In this document: piece by piece, positions 18,090 through 26,068 of the stretch | Layout of the letters: every line of letters begins with the position of its first letter | Numbering within the stretch: the stretch's first letter is position 1 | Assembly (NCBI GenBank): GCA_965220615.1 | Contig: CBDCQL010000002.1 | Span: 930,001 to 994,000, forward strand | Source: JAGWBD01 sp965220615 | Lineage (GTDB): Bacteria > Chloroflexota > Anaerolineae > Aggregatilineales > Phototrophicaceae | Length of the DNA: 64,000 nucleotides | Reading direction: 5' to 3' | Position numbers and translations under genes: made by a program | Notes under the pieces: model-generated | What the model was told of the DNA's origin: nothing | Databases searched by the model: none | What the model saw: only the letters and a program-made list of their open reading frames with translations

Positions 18090-19095
18090 AGCGGATCCGC
18101 GGGTCCAGGACGCCATAGGCCACGTCGGTCAGGATGTTGACGAGGCTGAACAGGACACCATACACGATGGTGATGCCCATAATGGGTTGAAAATCGAGGC
18201 TCAGGGAGGCATGCACCGCGTAAAGGCCAATGCCGGGCCAGTCGAAAATCGTCTCGATCAAAATCGCGCCGGCCATCAACCAGCCGAAATTTAGTGAGAT
18301 CACAGTCAGTGTGGCGATGAAGGCGTTGCGCAACACGTACTTGCCGATGACGACGCGCTCCGGTATGCCGATGGCGCGGGCCGAGCGCACGAAGTCGCGC
18401 TCCAGGATTTCGATCATGCTGGCCCGGGTGATGCGCGTGATGCTGGCCAGGGCTCCAAAGGAGAGCACCAGCGCCGGGACCAGGATGTGATTAAGCGCGA
18501 TGCTGAAGGCAGCGAAGTCAAGCGCCAGCAAACTGTCCACCAGGTACAGCCCGGTCACCTGGGGCGGAGGCGTCATGATGACCGGAAAGCGTCGTCCTAT
18601 GGGCACGAGGCCGGCATGGCGTCCCAGCACGGTCTGCATGATCATGGCCAGCCAAAATGCCGGAAAACTGACGAAGAACAGGGAAATGACGCGGGCGATG
18701 TGATCGGGAATGCGGTTGCGATACATCGCCGAGATGACCCCGGCCGGCACCCCGAGGGCCGTCGCCAGGATCACTGCGGCCAGCGTAAGTTCCAGCGTTG
18801 CCGGAAAAAACACGCCCAGTGCTTCAATGACGTCACGTCGCGTATAGAGCGAACGTCCCCAGTCGCCTTGCAGGACGCCCCGGATATAGTTGAGATACTG
18901 GATCGGCAGCGGCTGATCCAGGCCGAATTGCACCCGCAAGGCTTCCTTGATCTCGACGGAAGCCTGCGGGCCGGCTGCCAGACCGACCGGATCGCCCGGT
19001 ACGAGACGCGAAATGGTGAAGGTCAGGAGGCTGAGCCCCAGCAAAAGGGGAGCCAGCATCAGGACGCGCCGGGCCAGGTAAAGGCGCAGAGTCAC
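18082..19095 (-). CDS. ABC transporter permease (DppB type)
   Basis: A 337-residue polytopic permease starting at GTG (MTLRLYLARRVLML). DppB landmarks are the N-terminal span, FTISRLVPGDPV, FGLDQPLPIQYLNY, GDWGRSLYTR, and the cytoplasmic loop ERDFVRSARAIGIPE that docks on the ATPases. It pairs with the DppC-type permease. The gene is separated from the binding-protein gene by 67 bases that include a stable hairpin (19109-19135), which probably lowers its expression relative to the binding protein. Confidence 0.93.
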   Translation of the reverse strand: MTLRLYLARRVLMLAPLLLGLSLLTFTISRLVPGDPVGLAAGPQASVEIKEALRVQFGLDQPLPIQYLNYIRGVLQGDWGRSLYTRRDVIEALGVFFPATLELTLAAVILATALGVPAGVISAMYRNRIPDHIARVISLFFVSFPAFWLAMIMQTVLGRHAGLVPIGRRFPVIMTPPPQVTGLYLVDSLLALDFAAFSIALNHILVPALVLSFGALASITRITRASMIEILERDFVRSARAIGIPERVVIGKYVLRNAFIATLTVISLNFGWLMAGAILIETIFDWPGIGLYAVHASLSLDFQPIMGITIVYGVLFSLVNILTDVAYGVLDPRIRYG

Positions 19096-19108
19096 GAGTC
19101 AATCCAGC

Positions 19109-19135
19109 CGGGGCGTTTTTGGCGGGAACGCCCCG
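19109..19135 (-). promoter_or_regulatory. Intercistronic hairpin between binding-protein and permease genes
   Basis: CGGGGCGTT (19109-19117) is the exact reverse complement of AACGCCCCG (19127-19135), giving a 9-bp stem and a 9-base loop. There is no T run on the downstream side in operon direction. It fits an mRNA-stabilising or partially terminating element, as is common after binding-protein genes in ABC operons. Confidence 0.6.
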
Positions 19136-19162
19136 AAAACCCGAAAGCTGGCGACTGCGGCA

Positions 19163-20758
19163 TCAACCGCAATTGTCCATCCACAGGTCCTGGAAGAGGA
19201 CCGTGATCGGATAGAAGGGCGAAAACACGAAGCCCTTGACGCAGTCGTTGAAGGCCGTGAGGCTGTCTTCCGTGTACATCCAGATCGAGGTCTGGTCGTC
19301 AGCGATGAGAGTTTGGGCCTCTGCGTAGAGTTCCAGACGCTGCTCCTGGTCGCCCAGGGAGCGGGCCTGGTCCAGCAACTCGTCCACGCGTTCGTTCTGG
19401 TAGAAGCTGCAGGACTGGAAGCTGCCTGCGCCGCTGGTCCACTGACTGGAATGATACTGGTTGTAGAGGTGGGCATGCGGGTCCGAGAAGGGCGGCAAGG
19501 TGTAGATGTTGATGAGGTCCGGTCCTGTGGCAGGGTCACCGCAGGAAGCCACCATGTCCGGCCAGAGCGTGGGCACCATATTCATGGTGATGTTGAGTTC
19601 GCGCAGGGCCTCCAGCAGGAGCAGGCCGGGGATTTCCTCGCGCGTAAAGTCGGTGACGTAAACGTAGTCCAGTTCGAAGCCACCGTCCGGCCAGGGCGAC
19701 TGGGCCAGATGCTCGCGGGCCTTGTCGAGGTCGTAGACCGCGATGTTCAGGTCCGGCACGAATCCCGGGAAGTTGGACGGCGTCGGGCCGGGCATCAGGG
19801 TCACCTTGACATCCTGAACTTCCGGCAGGGCCGGGTAGTTCATGGCGTGAGCGATGGCCTTGCGCACGTGGACATTGCTGGTGTACTCACCCTGGTTGTT
19901 CATCTTGATGGTGTTGATGAAGAGCCCGGACGATTCGTCGAGGAAGAAACCTTCTGCCTCAACCACCTGTTCCTTGTCGCTGGCCAGAATGGTGTCGGCG
20001 ATATGGGTCTCGCCGGCCAGCAGTGAGTTCAGCTGGGTACTGCCCTCGCGCTGGATGATCCAGAAGAATCCATCCAGATTGTCTTCACCCGTCCAACCCG
20101 CCCAGTAATCCTGCACGGCGATGAACTCGTAAATGTTGCCGATTTCCCAACGGCCCTGCATAAAGGGACCGGAGCCGGCAGCGTTGCTCTGCATGTATTC
20201 CTGACCGTAGTCATCGACGCCGGCCGAGTTGACGCGGTTCTCCTCGACGATGGCCGGGTTCACGACAAACAACTGGGTCAGCGTGCCGATAAAGGGCGCA
20301 AAGGGCTCGGTGAGGGTGAAGCGCACGGTGTAATCGTCCACGACTTCCACCGTGTTTTCGTCAGCGATGTTGCCCCAGCGGAAGTTTGGCGGACCGTTGA
20401 TATCCAGGATGCGGTTGAAGCTGTAGGCGACCGCCTCGGCGTTAACTGTGCTGCCATCGTGAAAGACTGCGTTGTCGTGCAGGTTGAAGGTCCAGACGGT
20501 GGCGGCATCGTCGACGTCCCAGTCCTTCACCAGATGCGGCAGGACATCGCTGCCGCGGTTGATGAAGAGCGCGTCATAGAGGCTGCGCAACGCCGCGTTG
20601 ATGGAGTAGTTTTCGCCGGTGGCCGGGTCGATGTTGTCGATGTCCTGGTTGCCGCCGTAGAGCAGGATGCTTTCACCCTGCGCGGCCAATGGGGCCGCCG
20701 CCATGAGCAGCAAGGCCACCAGCAACACCGACACTCTTGTTACAACTGTTGTTTTCAT
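19163..20758 (-). CDS. ABC transporter substrate-binding protein, family 5 (DppA/OppA type)
   Basis: The start is ATG 20758 (MKTTVVTRVSVLLV), with AAGG eight bases upstream. A GTG further up would lie at the predicted transcription start. The roughly 531-residue product has a signal peptide ending near PLAAQG and no lipobox Cys, so it is secreted or membrane-retained by the hydrophobic leader. Family features are the strand near NIDPATGENYSIN, WDVDDAATVWTFNLHDNAVFHDG, and a C-terminal NERVDELLDQARS. It captures a small peptide-like or cyclic-amide ligand and heads the nine-gene operon. Confidence 0.92.
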   Translation of the reverse strand: MKTTVVTRVSVLLVALLLMAAAPLAAQGESILLYGGNQDIDNIDPATGENYSINAALRSLYDALFINRGSDVLPHLVKDWDVDDAATVWTFNLHDNAVFHDGSTVNAEAVAYSFNRILDINGPPNFRWGNIADENTVEVVDDYTVRFTLTEPFAPFIGTLTQLFVVNPAIVEENRVNSAGVDDYGQEYMQSNAAGSGPFMQGRWEIGNIYEFIAVQDYWAGWTGEDNLDGFFWIIQREGSTQLNSLLAGETHIADTILASDKEQVVEAEGFFLDESSGLFINTIKMNNQGEYTSNVHVRKAIAHAMNYPALPEVQDVKVTLMPGPTPSNFPGFVPDLNIAVYDLDKAREHLAQSPWPDGGFELDYVYVTDFTREEIPGLLLLEALRELNITMNMVPTLWPDMVASCGDPATGPDLINIYTLPPFSDPHAHLYNQYHSSQWTSGAGSFQSCSFYQNERVDELLDQARSLGDQEQRLELYAEAQTLIADDQTSIWMYTEDSLTAFNDCVKGFVFSPFYPITVLFQDLWMDNCG

Positions 20759-20789
20759 GATTTTGCCTTGTATTGGAGACACTGCTCGA

Positions 20790-20818
20790 AGTTTATCCCC
20801 GCGTTGCTACCCGTGCAA
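20790..20818 (-). promoter_or_regulatory. Promoter of the nine-gene transporter/DUF917 operon
   Basis: TTGCAC (20818-20813), 17 bases, TAAACT (20795-20790) on the minus strand. Predicted start of transcription is near 20783, giving a 25-base leader before the ATG at 20758. Confidence 0.6.
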
Positions 20819-20852
20819 CCTCGGCGCGGCGAAGCCGGAGGCCAGGGTCCGA

Positions 20853-21929
20853 TCAACTGTCCAACTGGATTTCAAGCCAGTTCGTTCGGTTGGGCCAGAC
20901 AAAGATCGTCTTGCGAAACAGGATCCGGCCGCCTTCGCCGACCGTGATTTCGTAATAATTGGCCGGCAAGTCCCCCAGAACATAGTTCTCTTCCAGAGCG
21001 TCGTCACTGTTGACCGGGTTTCCGGCATAGGACCAGGCGTAACGCAGCAGATCCGTGGAGCGAACGCTGATCGTGACCTCCTGCAGCAGGTTGCCCGCCG
21101 CGTCGCGCACGCGGCCCGCCAGCGTGCCGTAGCCGCCGAAGGGACGCAACCATAGCTCCGGGTTGCGCGTGGCCGCGTAGCTGTCCGGGTCGCCGACCCG
21201 AACCTCAAAATGAAGATGGGGGCCGCTGGCGATACCGCTGTCGCCCACCAGGCCGAGCAAATCACCGGCCGAGACTTTCTCTCCGGTGGCAGCTGTCAGG
21301 GATTCGAGATGTCCGTAAAGTGTAAAGAGTTCCTGTCCCCGGGGTGTCCGGCCGTCGTGCTGCAGGACCACCAGATTCCCGTAATAGCGGAGCGAGGGGC
21401 CAAATTGCCTGACGGAGTCATCACCGGCGAAATACACGCTGCCGGAAGCAGCAGCCAGGACCTCTGTGTGGCGGGCGTTGACAAATTCCACGCCATGGTG
21501 CAGGGGAAAGCGATTGCCGGCCGTGCTGCCATAAGGGTAGGTGCGATCGACCCAGTTGGTCGCGTCGGCGGAGATGGGCCGATCCAGGACATAGTGGTCT
21601 TCCAGGCGCGCGCGGGCTTCTGCGGGCGGCGTCCACGTTGGCGCACTCGTCTCTCTCGCGAGAGGCGTACCGATGTCAGTGGGTGTGATGGACGGAGTGG
21701 CACTGGGTGTCGTCGTAGCGGAAGGTGTCGGGGACGCTGTTGCCGTCCAGGTCGCCAGGTTGGCGGTCGGGAAGGGAGTGCCCGCCATGGGAGTTGATCT
21801 CTGATCAATGTTAAGCGGGGCGACGTAGGCCAGCTGCGACGATTCAGCCTGGCAGGCTGCCAGCAGCGCCAGGGTTCCACACAGTCCGGCAATTGCCAGG
21901 GCTGCACGCAACAACATGCGGTCAGCCAT
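20853..21929 (-). CDS. M23-family peptidase-like lipoprotein
   Basis: A 358-residue protein with a lipoprotein signal (LALLAAC, lipidated Cys near residue 26). A Ser/Thr/Pro-rich linker (about residues 60-95) follows, then an M23/LytM domain. The zinc motifs are present as HHGVEF, where most relatives have HxxxD, and HLHFEV near residue 240. GDLLGLVGDSGIASGPH is typical of the family. A beta-rich C-terminal domain (DAAGNLLQEVTISV) resembles carboxypeptidase-regulatory repeats. It should act on or bind cell-wall peptides outside the membrane. Its start overlaps the end of another lipoprotein gene by eight bases. Confidence 0.85.
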   Translation of the reverse strand: MADRMLLRAALAIAGLCGTLALLAACQAESSQLAYVAPLNIDQRSTPMAGTPFPTANLATWTATASPTPSATTTPSATPSITPTDIGTPLARETSAPTWTPPAEARARLEDHYVLDRPISADATNWVDRTYPYGSTAGNRFPLHHGVEFVNARHTEVLAAASGSVYFAGDDSVRQFGPSLRYYGNLVVLQHDGRTPRGQELFTLYGHLESLTAATGEKVSAGDLLGLVGDSGIASGPHLHFEVRVGDPDSYAATRNPELWLRPFGGYGTLAGRVRDAAGNLLQEVTISVRSTDLLRYAWSYAGNPVNSDDALEENYVLGDLPANYYEITVGEGGRILFRKTIFVWPNRTNWLEIQLDS

Positions 21930-22584
21930 CCATCATCAGGTCGGCTTCGCGAAACGTGAAGGACTGTGGAGTCTCAAGGGCGGCCCCGTCGGCGTACAAC
22001 TGCACGCGCCAGCTTCCCGCGACAAATGGCGCGAGATCCGGTGTCAGCGAGAACCAGTAACAGTTTTCGGCGCTGTCCGCAGGCAGCACCCAGGCCTCGC
22101 TGTGTACCGGTTCACTTTCGTGCCACCATTGCACGCTTAGTTGCAGGCCGGCCCTGACGTTCCACGCGCGCAACGTGACATACAGTACCTGCGCGTCGCT
22201 GGTGAAACTGATCTGGGGCGAAACGACGCAACCGGTCTGTGGGCTGATAAAGCGCGAAAGGCCGGTCTTGGCAAACCAGCGGGCGCCTGGTGTTAACGGC
22301 CCCCGGGGCAGGGAGAACGATGACGGGCGCAGGGTTTCTTCATCGCCGGCGCGCACCGTAACCAGCAATTCGGCGTTGTCCCGTTGCAGGGCAGCGATTC
22401 CGGTCTCCTGCAATTCCACAGTAGCGCGGGCCTGTTGCAGGTCGCGCGAACCGGCACGGGCGATTGAGGTCGCTTCACCCAGTATCTGACGTTCCCTGGC
22501 CTGCAGGGTGGCGTTGGCGTCGGGGGGTGTCAGGGTTTGGCAGGCACAGAGACAAAAGACCAGGCAAGGGAAGATGAGCTTCAT
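21922..22584 (-). CDS. Lipoprotein of unknown function with coiled-coil stalk
   Basis: A 220-residue product starting MKLIFPCLVFCLCACQTL; the LCAC lipobox places it on the outer face of the membrane. Residues 25-75 are Ala/Gln/Glu/Arg-rich and likely helical. The C-terminal half has a beta-sandwich look with Trp-rich strands (VQWWHESEPVHS, GSWRVQLYADGAALE). A closely similar strand pair, NWRVELYIEGKLA, occurs in the large secreted protein at 59409-61637, suggesting a shared module. Translation is coupled to the downstream M23 gene. I cannot name its function. Confidence 0.75.
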   Translation of the reverse strand: MKLIFPCLVFCLCACQTLTPPDANATLQARERQILGEATSIARAGSRDLQQARATVELQETGIAALQRDNAELLVTVRAGDEETLRPSSFSLPRGPLTPGARWFAKTGLSRFISPQTGCVVSPQISFTSDAQVLYVTLRAWNVRAGLQLSVQWWHESEPVHSEAWVLPADSAENCYWFSLTPDLAPFVAGSWRVQLYADGAALETPQSFTFREADLMMDG

Positions 22585-22596
22585 GGCGCCGCATGC

Positions 22597-22625
22597 TTGT
22601 CCTGGTGGCTGCGCTGTGTTAGCAT
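22597..22625 (+). promoter_or_regulatory. Promoter for tRNA-Arg(CCG)
   Basis: TTGTCC (22597-22602), 17 bases, TAGCAT (22620-22625), placed about 10 bases before the tRNA 5' end. Confidence 0.5.
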
Positions 22626-22635
22626 GAGGTCAACT

Positions 22636-22707
22636 ACCCCCGTAGCTCAGTGGACAGAGCGTTGCCCTCCGGAGGCAAAGGCACAGGTTCGAGTCCTGTC
22701 GGGGGTG
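22636..22707 (+). tRNA. tRNA-Arg, anticodon CCG
   Basis: A complete 72-base cloverleaf. The acceptor ACCCCCG pairs with CGGGGGT, the D-stem is GCTC/GAGC, the anticodon stem TTGCC/GGCAA holds loop CTCCGGA (anticodon CCG, reading CGG), and the T-stem is ACAGG/CCTGT with TTCGAGT. Discriminator is G. The 3' CCA is not encoded. Confidence 0.96.
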
Positions 22708-22755
22708 TCAGGGTATCGCAAGCAGGCACACCGGTCGAACAGGTATCTGCAGTTT

Positions 22756-24729
22756 CTAAACGTCCAGGTTACGAACATTCCTTGCGTAGGTCTGGATAAA
22801 GCGCTTCCGCGGCGGGACGCTGCTGCCCATCAACATGTCAAAGACGCGATCCGCTTCAGCAGCGTCCTCGATAGTAACCTGCAACAGCGTTCGCGCCCCG
22901 GGATCCATCGTCGTTTCCCATAGCTGGTCCGGGTTCATTTCTCCAAGACCCTTGTAACGGCTAATGCGGACCGAATCCGGATTCTTGCGACGCTTCAGGG
23001 CATCCGAGAGCAATTCCGCGTCGTTCTTGCCGGCGCTGGGATACACGTATTCGATCTTTTTCCCCTGGGCGAGACGGTATATGGGCGGCTGGGCAATGTA
23101 CAGATGACCGTTCGATATCAGGCAGCGCATGTGGCGGAAGAAAAAGGTCAGCAAGAGCGTGCGGATGTGACTGCCATCCACGTCCGCGTCGGTCATGATG
23201 ATGACCCGCCCGTAGCGCAGCTTGCCGACGTCGAGTTCGTCGCTGATTCCGATGCCCAGGGCCGAGATCATGGCCTTGATCTCGTTGTTGTCGAGCACCC
23301 TGTCCATGCGGGCGCGTTCCGTGTTCAGGATTTTGCCCCGCAAGGGCAAAATCGCCTGAAAGTGACGGTCACGGCCCTGCTTGGCGCTGCCACCGGCGCT
23401 GTCTCCCTCAACAATATAGATTTCGGATTCCGGCCCGTGTGATGAGCAGTCGGCCAGTTTGCCGGGCAGGGTGCTGCTTTCCAGCAAACTTGGGCCGCTG
23501 CGTACCAGATCGCGGGCTTTGCGGGCCGCCTCACGGGCCCGCTTGCTGGTCATGCACTTGTCAACAATTCGACGCGCGACGCGTGGATTGACGTCAAGAT
23601 ACTCCTGAAACGCTTCGGACAGCACCTGGGACACGGCGCCCTGCACCTCGGGATTGAGCAACTTGACCTTGGTCTGGCTCTCGAACTGGGGGTCGGGATG
23701 CTTGATGCTGATGACCGCGGTCAGCCCCTCAAGGGTATCGCTGCCGCTGAAGTTGGCTTCCTTCTCCCGCAGCAGGCCGCTCTTGCGGGCATGCCGGTTG
23801 ATGACGCTGGTCAGGGCCGTGCGCATGCCCGTGATGTGAGAACCGCCATCCGGGGTGGCGATAGTATTGGCGAAGGCCAGTTCGGTGACGTTCGGCGTAT
23901 CGGTGTACTGAAAGGCCAGTTCCACGCTGACGACAAAGGGCGCCTTGCCCTCGGGCGCGATTTCGACGTCGCGCTCGGCGTGCACCGGCTGGTGCAGGGC
24001 GCTGCGCTGCCAGTTGAGGTGACGAACGAAAGAGCGCAGTCCACCCTGGAAGTAGAAGCTGATTTCACGTGGCTGCTCGCTGTCGCGCTCGTCACACAGG
24101 GTAATGTGAACGCTGCGGGTCACAAATGCCATTTCACGAAAACGACGCAGCAAAATGTCGTAGTCAAACTCGTTTCGGTCCATGATGCTGAAATCAGGCG
24201 TGAAAGTCTGGCAGGTGCCGCTGCGCTCATTCTTGCGCAGTCGCCGCACTTTCTTCACCTTGCTGACGGGTTTGCCGGCCTCGTAGCTCTGACTCCAGAG
24301 CCAGCCATCGCGGCGGACCTCCGCCAGGAAGTTCGCGGACAGCGCGTTGACGGCGGAAAGCCCCACGCCGTGCAGGCCGCCGCTGACCTTGTAGGCCCGG
24401 TCATCAAACTTTCCGCCCGCTCCCACCTGGGTCATGACCAGCTCCAGCGTGGAAACCTTTTCGGTCTTGTGGATTCCCACCGGAATACCAACGCCGTTGT
24501 CCTCAACACGGACGCTGTTTCCGGGAAGCAGGGTAACCTCGATCCGGTCGCAGCGACCGGCCAGGGCTTCGTCTATGGAATTGTCAACCACTTCGTAAAT
24601 CAGATGGTGCAGGGCGCTGCTGTCGGTCCCGCCGACGTACATGCCGGGTCGCAGGCGAATGTGCTCGATGGGGTCCAGCTTCTGGATGTTTTCCTCGGTG
24701 TAGGCAAGGGCTTTTGCCGGATCGGGCAT
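22756..24729 (-). CDS. gyrB: DNA gyrase subunit B
   Basis: A 657-residue type IIA topoisomerase ATPase subunit. The GHKL ATPase region is clear (LRPGMYVGG, EVVDNSIDEALAG, VEDNGVGIPV, GGLHGVGLSAVNAL). The transducer loop has QTKVKLLNPEV with the catalytic Lys. The Toprim domain has EGDSAGGSAKQGRD near residue 430 and TDADVDGSHI near 510. The C-terminus has RYKGLGEMNPDQLWETTMDP. Together with GyrA it introduces negative supercoils. GGAGAAG precedes the ATG and a promoter lies at 24847-24875. The short length lacks the E. coli-type insert, as in most bacteria. ParE cannot be wholly excluded, but gyrB is preferred. Confidence 0.95.
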   Translation of the reverse strand: MPDPAKALAYTEENIQKLDPIEHIRLRPGMYVGGTDSSALHHLIYEVVDNSIDEALAGRCDRIEVTLLPGNSVRVEDNGVGIPVGIHKTEKVSTLELVMTQVGAGGKFDDRAYKVSGGLHGVGLSAVNALSANFLAEVRRDGWLWSQSYEAGKPVSKVKKVRRLRKNERSGTCQTFTPDFSIMDRNEFDYDILLRRFREMAFVTRSVHITLCDERDSEQPREISFYFQGGLRSFVRHLNWQRSALHQPVHAERDVEIAPEGKAPFVVSVELAFQYTDTPNVTELAFANTIATPDGGSHITGMRTALTSVINRHARKSGLLREKEANFSGSDTLEGLTAVISIKHPDPQFESQTKVKLLNPEVQGAVSQVLSEAFQEYLDVNPRVARRIVDKCMTSKRAREAARKARDLVRSGPSLLESSTLPGKLADCSSHGPESEIYIVEGDSAGGSAKQGRDRHFQAILPLRGKILNTERARMDRVLDNNEIKAMISALGIGISDELDVGKLRYGRVIIMTDADVDGSHIRTLLLTFFFRHMRCLISNGHLYIAQPPIYRLAQGKKIEYVYPSAGKNDAELLSDALKRRKNPDSVRISRYKGLGEMNPDQLWETTMDPGARTLLQVTIEDAAEADRVFDMLMGSSVPPRKRFIQTYARNVRNLDV

Positions 24730-24846
24730 GTCTTCTCCCTGCGCAACGTCAGAATCAGGGCCCGTCCAGTGTCAGACAGGCCTGGTGCAGTCTTACTGGA
24801 TTTCGAACTGGAAAGCAGGTGTGGAACAGCTGCCTGTTTCCTGTGC

Positions 24847-24875
24847 ATTTTATCACATTTACTGCCTGCAATCAA
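24847..24875 (-). promoter_or_regulatory. Promoter for gyrB
   Basis: TTGATT (24875-24870), 17 bases, TAAAAT (24852-24847) on the minus strand. The start of transcription would be near 24840, leaving a leader of about 110 bases with no obvious structure noticed. Confidence 0.5.
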
Positions 24876-24899
24876 GCCGTGCGGGCATGCCGCCGCTGC

Positions 24900-24929
24900 T
24901 TGACACTCACTGCCTCCGGGGCCTACAAT
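24900..24929 (+). promoter_or_regulatory. Promoter for tRNA-Arg(TCT)
   Basis: A perfect -35 box TTGACA (24900-24905), 18-base spacer, and TACAAT (24924-24929), seven bases before the tRNA. Confidence 0.7.
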
Positions 24930-24936
24930 GCAACTG

Positions 24937-25009
24937 GCCTCCGTAGCTCAGTGGATAGAGCAACTGTCTTCTAAACAGTAGGTCGGGAGTTCGATTCTCT
25001 CCGGGGGCG
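24937..25009 (+). tRNA. tRNA-Arg, anticodon TCT
   Basis: A complete 73-base cloverleaf: acceptor GCCTCCG/CGGGGGC with one T-G pair, D-stem GCTC/GAGC, anticodon stem ACTGT/ACAGT with loop CTTCTAA (anticodon TCT, reading AGA), T-stem GGGAG/CTCTC. No encoded CCA. It ends five bases before the end of the convergent thioesterase gene. Confidence 0.96.
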
Positions 25010-25014
25010 CTGCT

Positions 25015-25437
25015 TCAGGTGCCGCGCCAGGAAAGCCAGGGTTCAGGGATCGTGGCGACCAGGCCCGTCTGCGTAATACACACGTGACGGCTGCTGCCGG
25101 TGACGAGACGTGTATCGTCCCCTGCGTCGGAAATGATGTAGCGAAAAACGATGGCACGCCTGTTCATGTCTTCAATCCAGCTGCGCATGCGCAGGCGTTG
25201 ACCGTAACGGGCGGGGCGGTGATAGCGGACGTTCAGTTCCACAACCGCCATGTGATGACCCGTGCTCTCAAAGCTGCTGTAGTCGTGGCCGCGTTGGCGC
25301 ATGTAGCCCGTGCGCCCCAGTTCGAGATAGATCACGAAGCTGCCGTGATGCACGACGCCCATCGCGTCGGTTTCGGCGTAGCGAACCTCGATCTCGCTTT
25401 CGGCGACGAAGATGCCTTCCGGCGGGTCCGGGGCCAT
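25015..25437 (-). CDS. Acyl-CoA thioesterase, YbgC/4-hydroxybenzoyl-CoA type hotdog
   Basis: A 140-residue single hotdog domain with the family active-site run VRYAETDAMGVVHHGSF near residue 18, where the Asp is catalytic, followed by YLELGRTGYMRQRG. It should hydrolyse short or aromatic acyl-CoA thioesters in the cytoplasm. The start overlaps the hisE stop (TAATG), so it is the last gene of the his operon. This is a positional partner with no known role in histidine synthesis. Confidence 0.88.
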   Translation of the reverse strand: MAPDPPEGIFVAESEIEVRYAETDAMGVVHHGSFVIYLELGRTGYMRQRGHDYSSFESTGHHMAVVELNVRYHRPARYGQRLRMRSWIEDMNRRAIVFRYIISDAGDDTRLVTGSSRHVCITQTGLVATIPEPWLSWRGT

Positions 25438-25721
25438 TACTGGCGGTGACGCCGCTCAAGCTCGGCGCAGACGTCGGCCAGGGAAATGTCCAGTTGGGCC
25501 ATCAGGACCAGTGCGTGATAAAAGAGGTCGGCAAACTCATTGATCCGGGCCGAGCGGTCCTGTCCCAGGGCCGCAACGATTACTTCGGTCGCCTCTTCCC
25601 CCAGCTTCTGAGCGATCCTGTTTTCGCCGGCAGCAAACAGGGATGCCGTGTAGCTGTCCGGCGAAGGGTTCGCCTTGCGCTCCTGAATGACAGTCTCCAG
25701 ATAGTCCAGCATTTCTGTCAT
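25437..25721 (-). CDS. hisE: Phosphoribosyl-ATP pyrophosphatase
   Basis: A 94-residue all-alpha MazG-like protein: LDYLETVIQERK, then SLFAAGENRIAQKLGEEATEVIVAAL with the metal-binding Glu residues, and NEFADLFYHALVLMA. It carries out step two of histidine synthesis, removing pyrophosphate from PR-ATP to give PR-AMP. Its start overlaps the hisI stop by four bases. HisE and HisI are separate proteins here, not the fused HisIE of enterics. Confidence 0.95.
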   Translation of the reverse strand: MTEMLDYLETVIQERKANPSPDSYTASLFAAGENRIAQKLGEEATEVIVAALGQDRSARINEFADLFYHALVLMAQLDISLADVCAELERRHRQ

Positions 25722-26068
25722 TCAATCGCTCCCGGTCCCGGAGACTCCATCTTCAGGTTTCGAAAGAAGCAGGACACTGCACCCGTGTGACAGGCCGGAC
25801 CGGCTGGCTGGACCTCGACAAGCAGGCAGTCGGCATCGCAATCCAGATGGATAGCGCGTACACGCTGTGTGTTGCCGGACGTGGCACCCTTGTGCCACAG
25901 TTCCTGGCGGCTGCGGCTCCAGAAAACAGTTTCACCGGTCTCAAGCGTTTGCCGCAGGGACTCGGCGTTCATCCAGGCGAGCATCAAGACCTGTCTGGTT
26001 TCTGAATCCTGAACGATCGCAGGTACAAGACCCTGCTCATTCCACTCGATCGCTTTCAAGTCGCTCAT
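25718..26068 (-). CDS. hisI: Phosphoribosyl-AMP cyclohydrolase
   Basis: The chosen start MSDLKAIEWNEQGL is at 26068; an ATG four codons upstream (26080) is also possible. The 116-residue enzyme has MLAWMNAESL, VFWSRSRQELWHKGATSGN, the metal site DCDADC, and CHTGAVSC with the remaining Cys ligands. It opens the adenine ring of PR-AMP, step three of histidine synthesis. Either start overlaps the end of hisF by more than 30 bases, an unusually long overlap in this operon. Confidence 0.95.
   Translation of the reverse strand: MSDLKAIEWNEQGLVPAIVQDSETRQVLMLAWMNAESLRQTLETGETVFWSRSRQELWHKGATSGNTQRVRAIHLDCDADCLLVEVQPAGPACHTGAVSCFFRNLKMESPGPGAIE

Noticed and set aside
24937..25009. tRNA genes as integration sites of a mobile element
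   Set aside because: No integrase, direct repeat of the tRNA end, or composition shift was found nearby.
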